Source: Fretibacterium sp. OH1220_COT-178 (GTDB taxonomy: Bacteria > Synergistota > Synergistia > Synergistales > Aminobacteriaceae). Taken from it: a DNA stretch of 64,000 bases. The notes beneath the pieces are model-generated. The model was not told the DNA's origin and did not search any database. It saw only the letters and a list, made by a program, of their open reading frames with translations. Positions 52,722-62,519 of the stretch are shown one piece after another. The stretch covers positions 62,001-126,000 of the forward strand of contig NZ_RQYL01000003.1 in NCBI RefSeq assembly GCF_003860125.1. Reading direction: 5' to 3'. The translations under genes were made by a program, and so were the position numbers. Each line of letters begins with the position of its first letter. The first letter of the stretch is position 1.

Positions 52722-55103
52722 GTGACTGACGAACGGCTGAGATCGGGGGAGGAGAGGGACTTGGAGTCCGGCACGGCCGAATCCGTTCCCTCCTTTGCGG
52801 AGAAGGGGCTGTTTTCCGACAACGAGGCGATGAAGGCCATTTTGAGCTGCGTTCCGGAGCTCTCCGGGAACGATGAGCATCGGGAGATGGCGCTGCTCCG
52901 AGATTCCTTCCTGGAGCAGCTCCCCGAACAGTGCAGGACGGAGTCCGTCCGGACGGCTTGGAGAGAGCTTTGGGCCAAGGCACTGACCTTTTTCTCCTCC
53001 TCGCAGATGCATCGCCTGGGCAAAGCCTTTGTCTTCGCCGCCAGGGCACATGCCGACCAGAAACGGATAGCGGGAGATCCCTATGTTCTCCACACCCTGA
53101 GCACGGCTTCGATCCTGGCCGAGATGCAGTTGGACTTGGCCACCCTCACCGCAGCCCTTCTCCACGATGTTCTGGAGGACACCCCCACCCCCCCCGAGGA
53201 GCTGGGAGCCGCTTTTGGGGAGGATGTGCTGACCCTCGTCGGCGGGGTGACGAAACTGGGCAAGCTGCCCTTCATGTCCGTGGAGGGGTATCAGGCGGAG
53301 AATCTGCGCAAGATGTTCATCGTGATGGCCCGGGACATCCGGGTCGTCCTGATCAAGCTTGCGGACAGGCTGCACAATATGAGGACTCTCGGAGCCCTCC
53401 GGCGCGACAAGCAGGAGCGCATCGCACGGGAGACGCTCGAGATCTTCGCGCCGCTCGCGCATCGTCTGGGAATCTACCAGATCAAACGGGACCTCGAAGA
53501 CCTGTCCTTCCGCTACCTCCAGCCGGAGGTCTACACCGAGATCCGACGCAAGGCCAAGAGGAAACTGCCGGAGATGGAGGGGATCATCCAGAAGGGGATA
53601 GAAGCGTTGGAGTCCCGTCTGGCGAGGGAGGGCATTCCCTGTAAAATCAAGGGCAGGGCCAAGCACTATTACAGTATTTACGAGAAGATGCAGCGCAAGA
53701 AGCTCTCCATGGACGAGCTGTACGATATCCTCGCGATTCGCGTTCTGGTGGAGGATGTGTCCACCTGCTACGCTGTGCTTGGCATCGTGCATTCCCTCTG
53801 GGTTCCCATCCCCGGCCAGTTCGACGACTACATCGCCACCCCCAAGAGCAACATGTATCAGTCGCTGCATACCACGGTCATGGCCTTTGGAGCTCCTATG
53901 GAGGTGCAGATCCGGACCCATGATATGAATCGCCTGGCGGAGTACGGCATAGCCGCCCACTGGCTCTACAAATCCAAGGGGGGGACCGCCGACAGCCTGG
54001 ACACCAGGCTGATGTGGGTCCGTCAGGCTCTGGAGGGGGGACCGGAGGAGGGGCATGATCCCGAGGAGTTTCTGGAGCTTCTGAAGAGCGATGTCCTGGC
54101 CTCGGAGGTCTACGTGTTCACTCCGCAGGGCAAGCCGCTGGTGCTTCCCAACGGGGCCACGACGATCGACTTCGCCTACGCCGTCCATACGGAGGTGGGG
54201 AATCACTGTGTGGGTGCGATGATCAACAGCCGTATCGTTCCTCTGAACACGCAGCTGAACAACGGCGATATCGTGAAGATCATCACCTCGCCTCAGGGGT
54301 CCCCGTCCCGGGACTGGCTGAAGATCGCGCGGAGCAGCAAGACCCGGAGCAAGATCCGCAATTTCTTCCGTCAGGCGGAAAAAACGGACAGAGAGGAAAA
54401 ACTGGCCCGGGGATGGGAGGGCCTCGAACGCGAGCTGCGCAAGAGGGGGATTGCGGTCGAAAACCAGGAGGACTTCTCCCCCGCCCTGAACAAGGTCGCT
54501 CGAGACCTGGGGCTGGCCGGAAAGGAGGATCTTCTGGTCTCGATCGGTGCGGGATCCTCCGGCCCCAGCACGGTCGCGCAGAAATTGGCGTTGGCCTACC
54601 TCCAGCAGCGCCATCCGGCAGACGACATCTCGAAACTGGTCAAGGAACACACGGCGGCCCAAAAGTCGGACTCCGACATCGTGGTCGAGGGGGCCGGAGG
54701 CGTCTGGGTGGTTCTGGCCAACTGCTGCGATCCGGTCCCGGGCGACGCTATTGTGGGGTATTCGACCCGGACACGCGGCATTACGGTGCATCGCCTGGAT
54801 TGCCCCAACATCCTGAACGCGCAGATGGGGCGGGTGGTTCAGGTTTCCTGGGGCCGTCCCTCCGGCAAGCTTTATACCGCCCGGCTGAGAGCTGAGGCCC
54901 TGGACCGGTCCAACCTCATCCGCGATGCGGCTCAGGCGATCGGCCAGGAGGGGGGCAGCATCTACGGAATCAAGGCGACGACGGTGGGCAACAGTCTGAT
55001 GCGAATGAAGATCGAGCTGAAGGTGAAGGATGTGGAGCACCTCTACTCGATCATTGCCAAGCTGAACGGCATCAAGGGGATGCTGGAGGTCACGAGGGGG
55101 TAG
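52722..55103 (+). CDS. rel: bifunctional (p)ppGpp synthetase/hydrolase, Rel/SpoT type
   Basis: A 793-residue stringent-response enzyme. A ~90-residue N-terminal extension is followed by the HD hydrolase domain (LLHDVLEDT), the synthetase domain ([22 protein letters not shown]), the TGS domain ([14 protein letters not shown]), a helical region, the Cys-Cys ribosome-binding motif NCCDPVPGD and a C-terminal ACT domain. Both catalytic halves look intact. The start is a GTG at 52722 after GAGGAGGGG. dtd begins five bases after its stop; the rel-dtd pairing is common. Confidence 0.93.
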   Translation: MTDERLRSGEERDLESGTAESVPSFAEKGLFSDNEAMKAILSCVPELSGNDEHREMALLRDSFLEQLPEQCRTESVRTAWRELWAKALTFFSSSQMHRLGKAFVFAARAHADQKRIAGDPYVLHTLSTASILAEMQLDLATLTAALLHDVLEDTPTPPEELGAAFGEDVLTLVGGVTKLGKLPFMSVEGYQAENLRKMFIVMARDIRVVLIKLADRLHNMRTLGALRRDKQERIARETLEIFAPLAHRLGIYQIKRDLEDLSFRYLQPEVYTEIRRKAKRKLPEMEGIIQKGIEALESRLAREGIPCKIKGRAKHYYSIYEKMQRKKLSMDELYDILAIRVLVEDVSTCYAVLGIVHSLWVPIPGQFDDYIATPKSNMYQSLHTTVMAFGAPMEVQIRTHDMNRLAEYGIAAHWLYKSKGGTADSLDTRLMWVRQALEGGPEEGHDPEEFLELLKSDVLASEVYVFTPQGKPLVLPNGATTIDFAYAVHTEVGNHCVGAMINSRIVPLNTQLNNGDIVKIITSPQGSPSRDWLKIARSSKTRSKIRNFFRQAEKTDREEKLARGWEGLERELRKRGIAVENQEDFSPALNKVARDLGLAGKEDLLVSIGAGSSGPSTVAQKLALAYLQQRHPADDISKLVKEHTAAQKSDSDIVVEGAGGVWVVLANCCDPVPGDAIVGYSTRTRGITVHRLDCPNILNAQMGRVVQVSWGRPSGKLYTARLRAEALDRSNLIRDAAQAIGQEGGSIYGIKATTVGNSLMRMKIELKVKDVEHLYSIIAKLNGIKGMLEVTRG

Positions 55104-55108
55104 GCTTC

Positions 55109-55552
55109 ATGCGGGCGGTGGTTCAGAGGGTTCTGCGGGCGAGCGTCTCCGTGGAAGGGGAGACGGTCTCGCAAATCGGCCCTGGGCTTTGCGTGCTTCT
55201 TGGGGTCGGGGATGGGGATACGGAGGAGGATGCCGACTGGCTCGCCGAAAAACTCGTCAACCTGAGGATATTCGAGGACGACGAAGGACGGATGAATCGG
55301 TCGCTCCTCGACGTCGGCGGAGCGGCGCTCCTGATCTCCCAATTCACCCTCTACGGGGACTGTCGCAAGGGCAGGCGCCCTTCCTTTGTGGCTGCCGCCG
55401 CCCCCGACGAGGGAAGGCGGCTGTACGACTATTTCGTCCGGCGGGTCGAGGCCTGTGCCGTGAAGACGGCTTGCGGGGTTTTTGGTGCTCATATGGGGAT
55501 CGAGCTCTTGAACGACGGGCCGGTCACCTTGATTTTGGACACCCGCAAATAA
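55109..55552 (+). CDS. dtd: D-aminoacyl-tRNA deacylase
   Basis: A 147-residue enzyme that strips D-amino acids (and Gly from tRNA-Ala) from t[20 protein letters not shown] and the cross-subunit Gly-Pro motif in [11 protein letters not shown] identify it. The length is typical. It is probably co-transcribed with rel and with the metallo-hydrolase that follows. Confidence 0.95.
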   Translation: MRAVVQRVLRASVSVEGETVSQIGPGLCVLLGVGDGDTEEDADWLAEKLVNLRIFEDDEGRMNRSLLDVGGAALLISQFTLYGDCRKGRRPSFVAAAAPDEGRRLYDYFVRRVEACAVKTACGVFGAHMGIELLNDGPVTLILDTRK

Positions 55553-55594
55553 AATTTTTCGCCATTCTCTTATGGCAGGGGGGCGTGATCGACG

Positions 55595-56224
55595 GTGCAG
55601 TACAAGCGTTTTCCGCTGGGCGGACTCTGGACCAACGGCTATCTTTTCTGGGACGAAAAGGGGCGGGCATTTTTCGTCGACCCCGGCGGAGAGGCCCGGG
55701 AGGTCCTGGATTTCGTCGGGGATAAAGGGCTGGAACTGAAGGCGGTGCTCCTGACGCATGGGCATCTGGACCATATTGTGGGCGTGCGGGATTTTCTGCC
55801 CTTTGTTGGCGGCGAGATCTACATCTCGACCGGTGACGCCGGGATGCTCCGCCATCCCCCGGAAGCGATGCAGGTTGCCCTCAGGATGCGCTGCGACGGT
55901 GTTGCGGATTTTCACGAGGTCTCCGAGGGCATGGAGCTCGTGGTGGGGGACCTTCGCATTGAGGTTCTGGAGACGCCGGGACACACTCCGGGGGGAGTGT
56001 GTTATCTTATACGGGAGGGCGATGAAAGCATCCTGGTCTCGGGGGACACCCTTTTTGCCCAAAGCGTGGGAAGAACCGATCTGCCCGGCGGGGATCAGGC
56101 CAAGCTCGACGATTCGCTCCGGAGACTTTCCTCGCTTCCGGACGCGCTGCGAGTCCTTCCGGGTCACGGTCCGGAGACGACGATCGGAAAAGAGCGTCGT
56201 CACAATCCCTTCTGGCCAGTCTGA
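55595..56224 (+). CDS. metallo-beta-lactamase-fold hydrolase (glyoxalase II-like)
   Basis: A 209-residue two-metal hydrolase. THGHLDH is the HxHxDH metal motif, TPGHTPGG the next His, SGDTLF the bridging Asp and LPGHGPET the last His. It is shorter than hydroxyacylglutathione hydrolase, lacking its C-terminal domain, so a thioester or other small substrate is likely. The rel-dtd-MBL order is frequent in bacteria. The start is a GTG at 55595. Confidence 0.85.
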   Translation: MQYKRFPLGGLWTNGYLFWDEKGRAFFVDPGGEAREVLDFVGDKGLELKAVLLTHGHLDHIVGVRDFLPFVGGEIYISTGDAGMLRHPPEAMQVALRMRCDGVADFHEVSEGMELVVGDLRIEVLETPGHTPGGVCYLIREGDESILVSGDTLFAQSVGRTDLPGGDQAKLDDSLRRLSSLPDALRVLPGHGPETTIGKERRHNPFWPV

Positions 56225-56320
56225 GGACGCGTTTCGCCGGAAAGGCCGAGCCCCTCACGAACGGTTTCTCCGTCCGACAGGCCGTTGGACAGATTCAGAA
56301 AATGCGGGTGATGAGTAAGC

Positions 56321-57376
56321 ATGTTCAAGTACCTATCCGGAATATTGGGGCTTGATGTAGGAATAGATCTGGGATCGGCAAATATCGTGGTCTACGTCAA
56401 GGAGAAGGGAATCGTGCTCAGCGAGCCCTCCACGGTTGCGGTGCGCAAGCTGCCGCGTGGGGGAGGGCTCGAGGTCATTGCCGTGGGGCGCGAGGCCAAG
56501 GCGATGGCGGGAAAGACGCCTGCGGGGGTCGAGGCGATATGGCCTCTGCAGGACGGAGTTATCGCGAACTTCGACATGACGGAGGAACTGATCCGCTATT
56601 GTCTGCGCAGAGCCAAGGGGGGCGGCTCCTTCATGGCCCATCCGCGCGTGGTCATCTCCGTCCCGGCCGAGGTCACGGAGGTGGAGCGCAAGGCCGTGGT
56701 GGACGCCACCCTCGGTGCCGGGGCCAGCGAGGCCTATGTCGTGGACGAGCCCATTTCGGCGGCATTGGGCGTAGGGCTGCCGATCGACAAACCTCGCGGT
56801 TGTATGATCATCGATGTAGGAGGGGGAACGAGCGAGGTCTCGGTGATCTCCCTCGGGGGCATCGTCGTGACGAGCTCCCTCAGAACTGCGGGCAAGGTGA
56901 TGGACAACGCCATCGTGGCCATGTTGCGCCAACGCTATGCCCTTCTGATCGGCGAGACGACGGCCGAGGAGGTCAAGAACACGATCGGGTCCGCATTGCC
57001 CCTGTCCCCCGAGCTGGAGATGGCCGTCAAGGGGAGGGACCTCTCCGACGGGCTGCCGAAGGTCGACACGGTATCCTCCGTCGAGGTTCGCGAGGCCCTC
57101 GATCCGATCTTTCTGGGGATCGAGGACATGGTCAAGGTCGCGCTTGAAAAAACCCCTCCCGAGCTGGCCAAGGATATCGTCGATCAGGGGATTGTCCTCT
57201 CCGGAGGGGTCGCCCTCATGCGCGGTTTTGCGGAACGGCTCTCCAGGGCGATCAACACCCCCGTCATCGTGGCGGAGAAACCCCTCTATTCGGTGGCCCT
57301 GGGGGTGGGCAAAATTCTGGACAATCTGGGGGCCATGCGCCGGGTCCTGATGTCCGTGGAGCGAGGGTCCCGCTGA
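56321..57376 (+). CDS. mreB: rod-shape-determining protein MreB
   Basis: A 351-residue actin-like filament protein that guides lateral cell-wall synthesis. The phosphate-1 loop is in GIDLGSANIVVYV, the phosphate-2 loop in IIDVGGGTSEVSV and the adenosine motif in VLSGGVALMRG. It begins a long cell-shape and division operon that continues through mreC, mreD, mrdA, min genes and rodA. The 96-base upstream gap has no clear promoter. Confidence 0.95.
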   Translation: MFKYLSGILGLDVGIDLGSANIVVYVKEKGIVLSEPSTVAVRKLPRGGGLEVIAVGREAKAMAGKTPAGVEAIWPLQDGVIANFDMTEELIRYCLRRAKGGGSFMAHPRVVISVPAEVTEVERKAVVDATLGAGASEAYVVDEPISAALGVGLPIDKPRGCMIIDVGGGTSEVSVISLGGIVVTSSLRTAGKVMDNAIVAMLRQRYALLIGETTAEEVKNTIGSALPLSPELEMAVKGRDLSDGLPKVDTVSSVEVREALDPIFLGIEDMVKVALEKTPPELAKDIVDQGIVLSGGVALMRGFAERLSRAINTPVIVAEKPLYSVALGVGKILDNLGAMRRVLMSVERGSR

Positions 57377-57412
57377 AATCCTCCAGGCTGATGGCGGAGA
57401 GGGACATTTGCC

Positions 57413-58201
57413 ATGCTTGACCGGCGCCAGACCCTCGAGTGGATTCACGGCCTGACGGCTCTCATCCTGGGGCTAGTGCTGTTGGGCGTGGGCTCGAGCT
57501 TGGGCGTATCCAAAAAGGTCGTGGACCTGCTGGGAGGGATTCTTTCCGTCCCGGAATATCCTGCCGTGCGTTTGCGCGGTTTTCTGGTGGATTGGTGGGG
57601 CTGGGCTCAAAATAAGACGGCACTTCAGCGCGAAATCGAACGCCTGAAGGACGAGAACGCGAAGTTTCGAATTCTGGAGGCCGCGGTGGCGAACGAGCGT
57701 ATTCGTGCCGATCTGGATGCGCGAATGGACGAGGCCAGGATTACCCTGCGGGCCCCCATGTCCTGGTGGAACGAGGTGCGCATCGACAAGGGGGAAAAGG
57801 ATCACATCTCCGTCGGGCTGCCGATATTTCAGAACGGCTATCTCGTGGGACGCATCAGTTCCGTGTCCCTTCTTTCCTCGTGGGCGGAACTTCTGACCTC
57901 GCCCTCCCTGATGATTCCCGTGGTGATCGAGGAGACTCGGGAGCTGGGGGTGGTGGTCGGGGACGGGAACGGTTCGGTTCTGCTCAACTACATTCCTGCC
58001 GGGAGGGGCAACATGGCGGGGATGAAGATCAGCACGGCCCTGATCGGAGAACAATTACCGCCGGGGCTCCCCGTCGGCTGGATCAAGGAGGAGCTGGAGT
58101 CCACGGGAGACGGCTATGCAACCTACCGCGTCGAGCCCGGCGCGGATCTCTCCAGGTTTTACGGTGTCTCCATTCTGAAGCCGACGGCGGGGGGGCGCTG
58201 A
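57413..58201 (+). CDS. mreC: rod-shape-determining protein MreC
   Basis: A 262-residue bitopic protein. One membrane helix at about residues 15-36 is followed by a coiled coil (residues ~65-100; LQREIERLKDENAKFR) and a beta-rich periplasmic domain with DKGEKDHISVG and VTSSWAELL-like segments. It links MreB to PBP2. GGAGAGGG precedes the ATG at 57413. Its stop shares a base with the mreD ATG (TGATG). Confidence 0.92.
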   Translation: MLDRRQTLEWIHGLTALILGLVLLGVGSSLGVSKKVVDLLGGILSVPEYPAVRLRGFLVDWWGWAQNKTALQREIERLKDENAKFRILEAAVANERIRADLDARMDEARITLRAPMSWWNEVRIDKGEKDHISVGLPIFQNGYLVGRISSVSLLSSWAELLTSPSLMIPVVIEETRELGVVVGDGNGSVLLNYIPAGRGNMAGMKISTALIGEQLPPGLPVGWIKEELESTGDGYATYRVEPGADLSRFYGVSILKPTAGGR

Positions 58202-58656
58202 TGGTTTCCGCGTTGTTCTGGCTCCTGCAGGATTTGTTGACCGTACTTGTCTGGGGTATGATGCAGGTCCCGGAGCTTTTTTTGTTGACGGTGGTCTACC
58301 GTCTGCTCTCCGAGGAGGGAGACGACCGCCTGTGGGCCATCTGGACGGCCTTTCTGGGGGGGCTTGTTTGGGATTTGCGCTGGATCGGGGTTCCCGGATT
58401 CTTTACCCTGGGGTATGTTTGCGTCGTCATGCTGGTTCTCTGGGTCTGGAACGCTTTGCCGGTTCAGGGGCGGACTCCTTTAATCGTCTTTGCTCTTCTG
58501 GAGGTCTCACAGTTGTTGCCCCCGCTTTTGCCCGTTTTGATTCTGGGGGGGGATACGGGAGGCGTATTTTTTGCTCTGCAGCAGCTGTTTGCCCTGCCTG
58601 GGGTGCTCCTGTGCGTCTATTTGTACTCGAAGCGTCTGAAGGAGCACCATGCCTGA
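58201..58656 (+). CDS. mreD: rod-shape-determining protein MreD
   Basis: A 151-residue membrane protein with about five helices, in the standard mreC-mreD-mrdA position. Primary sequence conservation in MreD is low; GLVWDLRWIGVPGFFTLGYV resembles the family's GLxxDxxxxxxxGxxxLxx loop. The gene overlaps mrdA by eight bases. Confidence 0.82.
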   Translation: MVSALFWLLQDLLTVLVWGMMQVPELFLLTVVYRLLSEEGDDRLWAIWTAFLGGLVWDLRWIGVPGFFTLGYVCVVMLVLWVWNALPVQGRTPLIVFALLEVSQLLPPLLPVLILGGDTGGVFFALQQLFALPGVLLCVYLYSKRLKEHHA

Positions 58657-60403
58657 AATCAGAGATCTGCTCGACGATCGTCTGAAGATGCTGCTGGGGG
58701 GAATTTTTCTCTCTCTGCTCATCCTCTTGGGCGGTCTCTATTTTTTTCAGATTTTTCACGGCGACAAATACGTGCGTCTGGCCTACAACAATCGGCTGCG
58801 GTTGATTCGCTTCTCCGCCCCCCGAGGGGAAATTTTCGACCGGCACGGGGTCCCTTTGGCCGTCAACGAGACGACGTTCAGCATCATGGGCTATCCTCTG
58901 GACCTCAACACGACGGAGAAGCTGGAACGGCTCAGCGGCATCCTGACCCGCCACGGCATACCGATGACAGTGGAGGCCCTCGAGAGGACGATCCACCAGC
59001 AGCGGTGGGCTCCGTATCGCGTGATTCGCCTCGTCCCGAACCTGACGATGCCGCAGATGGCGGCGTTGGTCGCCGACCCCGAGTTCCCCCGCGAGCTGTT
59101 CCCTCTTTCCGTGTGGAGACGGACCTATCCCGCCGGAGCCCTGGCGGCGAACATCCTGGGATACGTCGGGGAGATCTCGGAGGAGGAACTCAAGGCCAGT
59201 TCGGGAGGAGAATATTCGGGCGGAGACCTGATCGGCAAGAGCGGCATCGAGCGATCCTATGAGGCCGAGCTGCGCGGGCTTGCCGGGGAAGAGGCGCTGG
59301 AGGTGGATGCCCGGGGGCGCAGGGTGCGTACTTTGGATTCCCGGGTTGCGATCAAGGGAGAGGATCTGCGGCTTACCCTGGACATGGGGGTCCAGAAGCT
59401 GGCGGTCGAATTGCTTGCGGGGCACAAGGGGGCCCTTGTGGCGATGGACGTCAAGACGGGGGCGATTCTTGCATTGGCCTCCTCGCCGACCTACGACAAC
59501 AATCCCCTGGCCTGGGGAGTTTCCGGCAGGGAGTGGAGGGACATCACACGGGACCCCGCCAAGCCGATGCTGGACCGGAGCATCGCGGGGGTCTATCCCC
59601 CCGCATCGACGTTCAAGGCCCTTGTCGCTCTGGCCGCCCTGGAGGAAAATGTCGCTACGACCTCGACGTCCTTCTTTTGCGGAGGGGCGCTTCGGCTGCC
59701 CTCCCGGACGTTTCGTTGCTGGAGGCGCAGCGGGCATGGTACGGTCAACGTGCTTTCGGCTCTGCAGCATTCCTGCGACGTTTATTTCTATCAGGTGGGG
59801 CTGAAGCTCGGGATCGATCGCCTGCTGAAGTGGTGCCGGGAATTTCGGCTGGGTGAGCCGACGGGCATTGACCTGCCGGGGGAGTCCTCGGGAACGATCG
59901 CGGGCCCGGAGTGGAAGAAGCGGCGCTTCAAGGAAAACTGGTATCAGGGGGATACGATCAATTATTCGATCGGACAGGGGTATCTTCTCCTGACGCCCCT
60001 CCAGGTGGCCCGTATCTACGCGGCGGTCGCCAACGGAGGCAAACTGGTCTCGCCCTTTCTCTGCGACAGGGCCTACAGGGAGCCCGTGGATATGGGGATC
60101 GGCCGGGAATCCCTTTCGATCGTCCAAAAGGGCCTGGATTATGTCGTTCGTAAAGGAACGGGTGCCAGGGCGGGCAAATTTGGGGTGACGGTCGCAGGAA
60201 AGACGGGGACGGCGCAGAATGCTCATGGGGACGACCACGCCTTGTTCGCCGGTTACGCTCCGGCCGACGATCCCAAATACGTCGCCGTCGTGGTGATCGA
60301 GGCGGGAAAACACGGCAGCAGCGTCGCCTCGCCGATTGTCGGAGAGCTCCTGGCTCACATCCTGAGCCACCCTGCCGGCGAGGGCGAAAATCAGGGGGAT
60401 TGA
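58649..60403 (+). CDS. mrdA: penicillin-binding protein 2, elongation transpeptidase
   Basis: A 584-residue class B PBP that cross-links peptidoglycan during elongation. A membrane anchor at about residues 14-34 is followed by the pedestal domain (SAPRGEIFDRHG, GKSGIERSYEAELRG) and the transpeptidase domain: PPASTFKAL (nucleophile Ser and Lys), SCDVYF (SxD/N motif) and AGKTGTAQ. It works with RodA, encoded at the end of the same operon. minC follows two bases later. Confidence 0.95.
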   Translation: MPEIRDLLDDRLKMLLGGIFLSLLILLGGLYFFQIFHGDKYVRLAYNNRLRLIRFSAPRGEIFDRHGVPLAVNETTFSIMGYPLDLNTTEKLERLSGILTRHGIPMTVEALERTIHQQRWAPYRVIRLVPNLTMPQMAALVADPEFPRELFPLSVWRRTYPAGALAANILGYVGEISEEELKASSGGEYSGGDLIGKSGIERSYEAELRGLAGEEALEVDARGRRVRTLDSRVAIKGEDLRLTLDMGVQKLAVELLAGHKGALVAMDVKTGAILALASSPTYDNNPLAWGVSGREWRDITRDPAKPMLDRSIAGVYPPASTFKALVALAALEENVATTSTSFFCGGALRLPSRTFRCWRRSGHGTVNVLSALQHSCDVYFYQVGLKLGIDRLLKWCREFRLGEPTGIDLPGESSGTIAGPEWKKRRFKENWYQGDTINYSIGQGYLLLTPLQVARIYAAVANGGKLVSPFLCDRAYREPVDMGIGRESLSIVQKGLDYVVRKGTGARAGKFGVTVAGKTGTAQNAHGDDHALFAGYAPADDPKYVAVVVIEAGKHGSSVASPIVGELLAHILSHPAGEGENQGD

Positions 60404-60405
60404 AA

Positions 60406-61116
60406 ATGGAGCACAAGGGTGTCGAAGTACAGGATCGGTCCTCTCCCATTCGGATGAAGGGGACGGGCTATGGTATTAGGATGCTCCTTCCCGAGTTCCC
60501 TTCCGAGGAGGATCTGCTGGATTTGTTGCAGCGGATTCCCCCGCAGGCCTATATTTTCCCCATAGGAGAGGGCGTGGTTCTGGACTTCCAATCCAGGCCT
60601 TGCTCGGAGGAGCTGCTGGTCAAGATTTTACAGTCCGTGGTCTGGCCGAGAGGCTTTAAGGTCCTGGCTTGGCTTTCCACGGACAGCCGGACCCGGGAGC
60701 GCCTGCGCAATGCGGGGCTGAGGACCGATGAACCCTCCTCCGTCTTGTCGTCCGTGGCCGCCGTGTCCGAGCGTCCGGAGACGCTGGTCCTCTACAACTC
60801 GCTGCGCTCCGGACAGAATATCGAGGCTCGCGGTGATGTTATCCTATGGGGACATCTGCATGTCGGGGCGGAGATTCTCGCCGCCGGCAGCGTCGTCGTT
60901 GCGGGGCGGCTCAAAGGACTTGTGCATGCCGGCAGCGAGGGCAGGGAGGATGTCTACGTCCTGGCCGGTTCCTTCGAGACCTCGCAGGTGCGGGTGGGCC
61001 ATCGGCTTTGTTATGCCGACAACTCCATGAGCTGGTGGCAGAAACCCGTCTTGATCACCCTTGAGGAGGAGAGGGTGGTCGTCAGGGAAAGCTCGTTTAC
61101 GAGCGGGATGAATTGA
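60406..61116 (+). CDS. minC: septum site-determining protein MinC
   Basis: A 236-residue inhibitor of FtsZ assembly. The N-terminal FtsZ-binding domain is weakly conserved. The C-terminal MinD-binding beta-helix is clear: SLRSGQNIEARGDVILWGHL, then GSVVVAGRLKGLVHAG with RGxxHAG-type ending. The ATG at 60406 is preferred over a TTG six bases earlier because AGGGGGA lies upstream at a better distance. Confidence 0.9.
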   Translation: MEHKGVEVQDRSSPIRMKGTGYGIRMLLPEFPSEEDLLDLLQRIPPQAYIFPIGEGVVLDFQSRPCSEELLVKILQSVVWPRGFKVLAWLSTDSRTRERLRNAGLRTDEPSSVLSSVAAVSERPETLVLYNSLRSGQNIEARGDVILWGHLHVGAEILAAGSVVVAGRLKGLVHAGSEGREDVYVLAGSFETSQVRVGHRLCYADNSMSWWQKPVLITLEEERVVVRESSFTSGMN

Positions 61117-61185
61117 TCGGGGCCGAGGATCCGCCCCGATCTTCCGCAGAGGAGAAGTTTTGGGAAAGCGAATGGAGGGTTAGGA

Positions 61186-61989
61186 TTGGGAGCTCGAATC
61201 ATAGTGGTCACCTCCGGTAAGGGAGGGGTCGGAAAGACGACGTCCACTGCGAACATAGCGGTTGCCCTGGCAAAATCCGGAAAAAAGGTCGTCGCCGTCG
61301 ATGCGGACATCGGACTGCGCAATCTGGACGTCGTTATGGGACTCGAGAACAGGGTCGTCTTCAACTTCATCGATGTCATAGAGAAAAATTGTCGTTTGAA
61401 TCAGGCTTTGGTGCGGGACAAAAGGGTGGAAAACCTCTTTTTGCTCCCCGCCGCCCAGACGCGCACGAAAGACGCCGTCAATACGGAACAGATGATGGAG
61501 CTCTGCGCCCTTTTGAGGCCGGACTTCGATTTCGTGCTCCTGGACTGTCCCGCGGGCATCGAGGGAGGATTCAAAAATGCCGCCGCGGGGGCCGATGAGG
61601 CCCTTGTGGTTACGACGCCCGAGGTTCCCTCCGTCCGGGATGCGGACCGGATCATCGGAATGCTCGAGTCCATGGGGAAATCCCCGATCCGGCTGATCAT
61701 CAACCGTTTTCGTGCCAACATGGTGCAGGACGGCGATATGCTGGCGCGAGAGGATATCCTCGATATCCTCTCCATCAAGCTGATCGGCATCGTCCCCGAG
61801 GACGACGGGGTGATAAAATCGTCAAATCGCGGCGAACCGCTCACCTTTGGCCTGAATTCTCCCGCCGCTCAGGCGTATGCCAACATTGCCGAGCGTCTTC
61901 AGGGGCGAGACGTCCCTCTCATGGAGCTGGATGTAGGCGGCGCGCGAGGTTTTCTTTCTCAGATCAAGCGCTTTTTCCGTTTGCGCTAG
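61186..61989 (+). CDS. minD: septum site-determining ATPase MinD
   Basis: A 267-residue ParA/MinD ATPase. The deviant Walker A GKGGVGKTT lies near residue 12, with DADIGLRNLDVVMGLENR next and the DCPAGI switch II. The C-terminal amphipathic membrane-binding helix is present (GGARGFLSQIKRFFRLR). The start is a TTG at 61186 with GGAGGG six bases upstream. MinD recruits MinC to the membrane; MinE drives its release. Confidence 0.95.
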   Translation: MGARIIVVTSGKGGVGKTTSTANIAVALAKSGKKVVAVDADIGLRNLDVVMGLENRVVFNFIDVIEKNCRLNQALVRDKRVENLFLLPAAQTRTKDAVNTEQMMELCALLRPDFDFVLLDCPAGIEGGFKNAAAGADEALVVTTPEVPSVRDADRIIGMLESMGKSPIRLIINRFRANMVQDGDMLAREDILDILSIKLIGIVPEDDGVIKSSNRGEPLTFGLNSPAAQAYANIAERLQGRDVPLMELDVGGARGFLSQIKRFFRLR

Positions 61990-62149
61990 TCCTGAGGGTC
62001 GCCTCGTCCTCTGCTTGGCGGCTTGTCGGAATAGCCCTGTCTGAGGCGGCGGTGCGGCCGCTGAGGAATATGGCTTTTTACGTTCCTTCAAGTAAGGGAC
62101 TCGACTGACTTCTACCTGCGATTTTTTTGAAAAGAGGGAGAGATAGACC

Positions 62150-62491
62150 GTGGAGTTCTTAAAAAGACTGTTCGGGGGAGGGACCTGCGATTCGGCCCAG
62201 AGGGCCAGGGACCGCCTTCGTATCGTTCTGATACATGATCGTACCGACATATCCCCGCAGTTGCTCGAGAATCTCAGGATGGAGATGATCGGGGTCCTGA
62301 CCAAATATATGGATATCGACACGAACAAGATCGAGCTGGATTTGGACAGGGACGAGCAGGCCGTGGCCCTCGTGGCGAACATCCCCGTTCTGAGGATCAA
62401 ACGGGGTGGAGGAGCGGCGGAGGAAGAGCTGCCGGCCAGGCCGAGTTCCCGCCCCGAAGGGGAGAGATCCGGCAAAAAGAAGCATCGCTGA
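62150..62491 (+). CDS. minE: cell division topological specificity factor MinE
   Basis: A 113-residue protein. The N-terminal membrane-binding helix (MEFLKRLFG) and the MinD-contact segment (ARDRLRIVLIHDR) are clear, followed by the dimer domain (MIGVLTKYMDID). The last ~30 residues form a charged, basic tail (ending KKKHR) that makes it longer than the usual 85-90. The start is GTG 62150. A 160-base gap without evident signals separates it from minD. Confidence 0.9.
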   Translation: MEFLKRLFGGGTCDSAQRARDRLRIVLIHDRTDISPQLLENLRMEMIGVLTKYMDIDTNKIELDLDRDEQAVALVANIPVLRIKRGGGAAEEELPARPSSRPEGERSGKKKHR

Positions 62492-62519
62492 GGAAGGGGC
62501 CGCAGATTTTTTGCGTTGA

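Noticed and set aside
50958-55040. A 1360-codon open frame on the minus strand across recJ and rel
   Set aside because: It is the antisense shadow of two well-supported genes in GC-rich DNA, with no recognisable domains and no ribosome-binding site.
58427-60370. A 647-codon minus-strand frame opposite mreD and mrdA
   Set aside because: Shadow of PBP2, whose catalytic motifs are intact on the plus strand.
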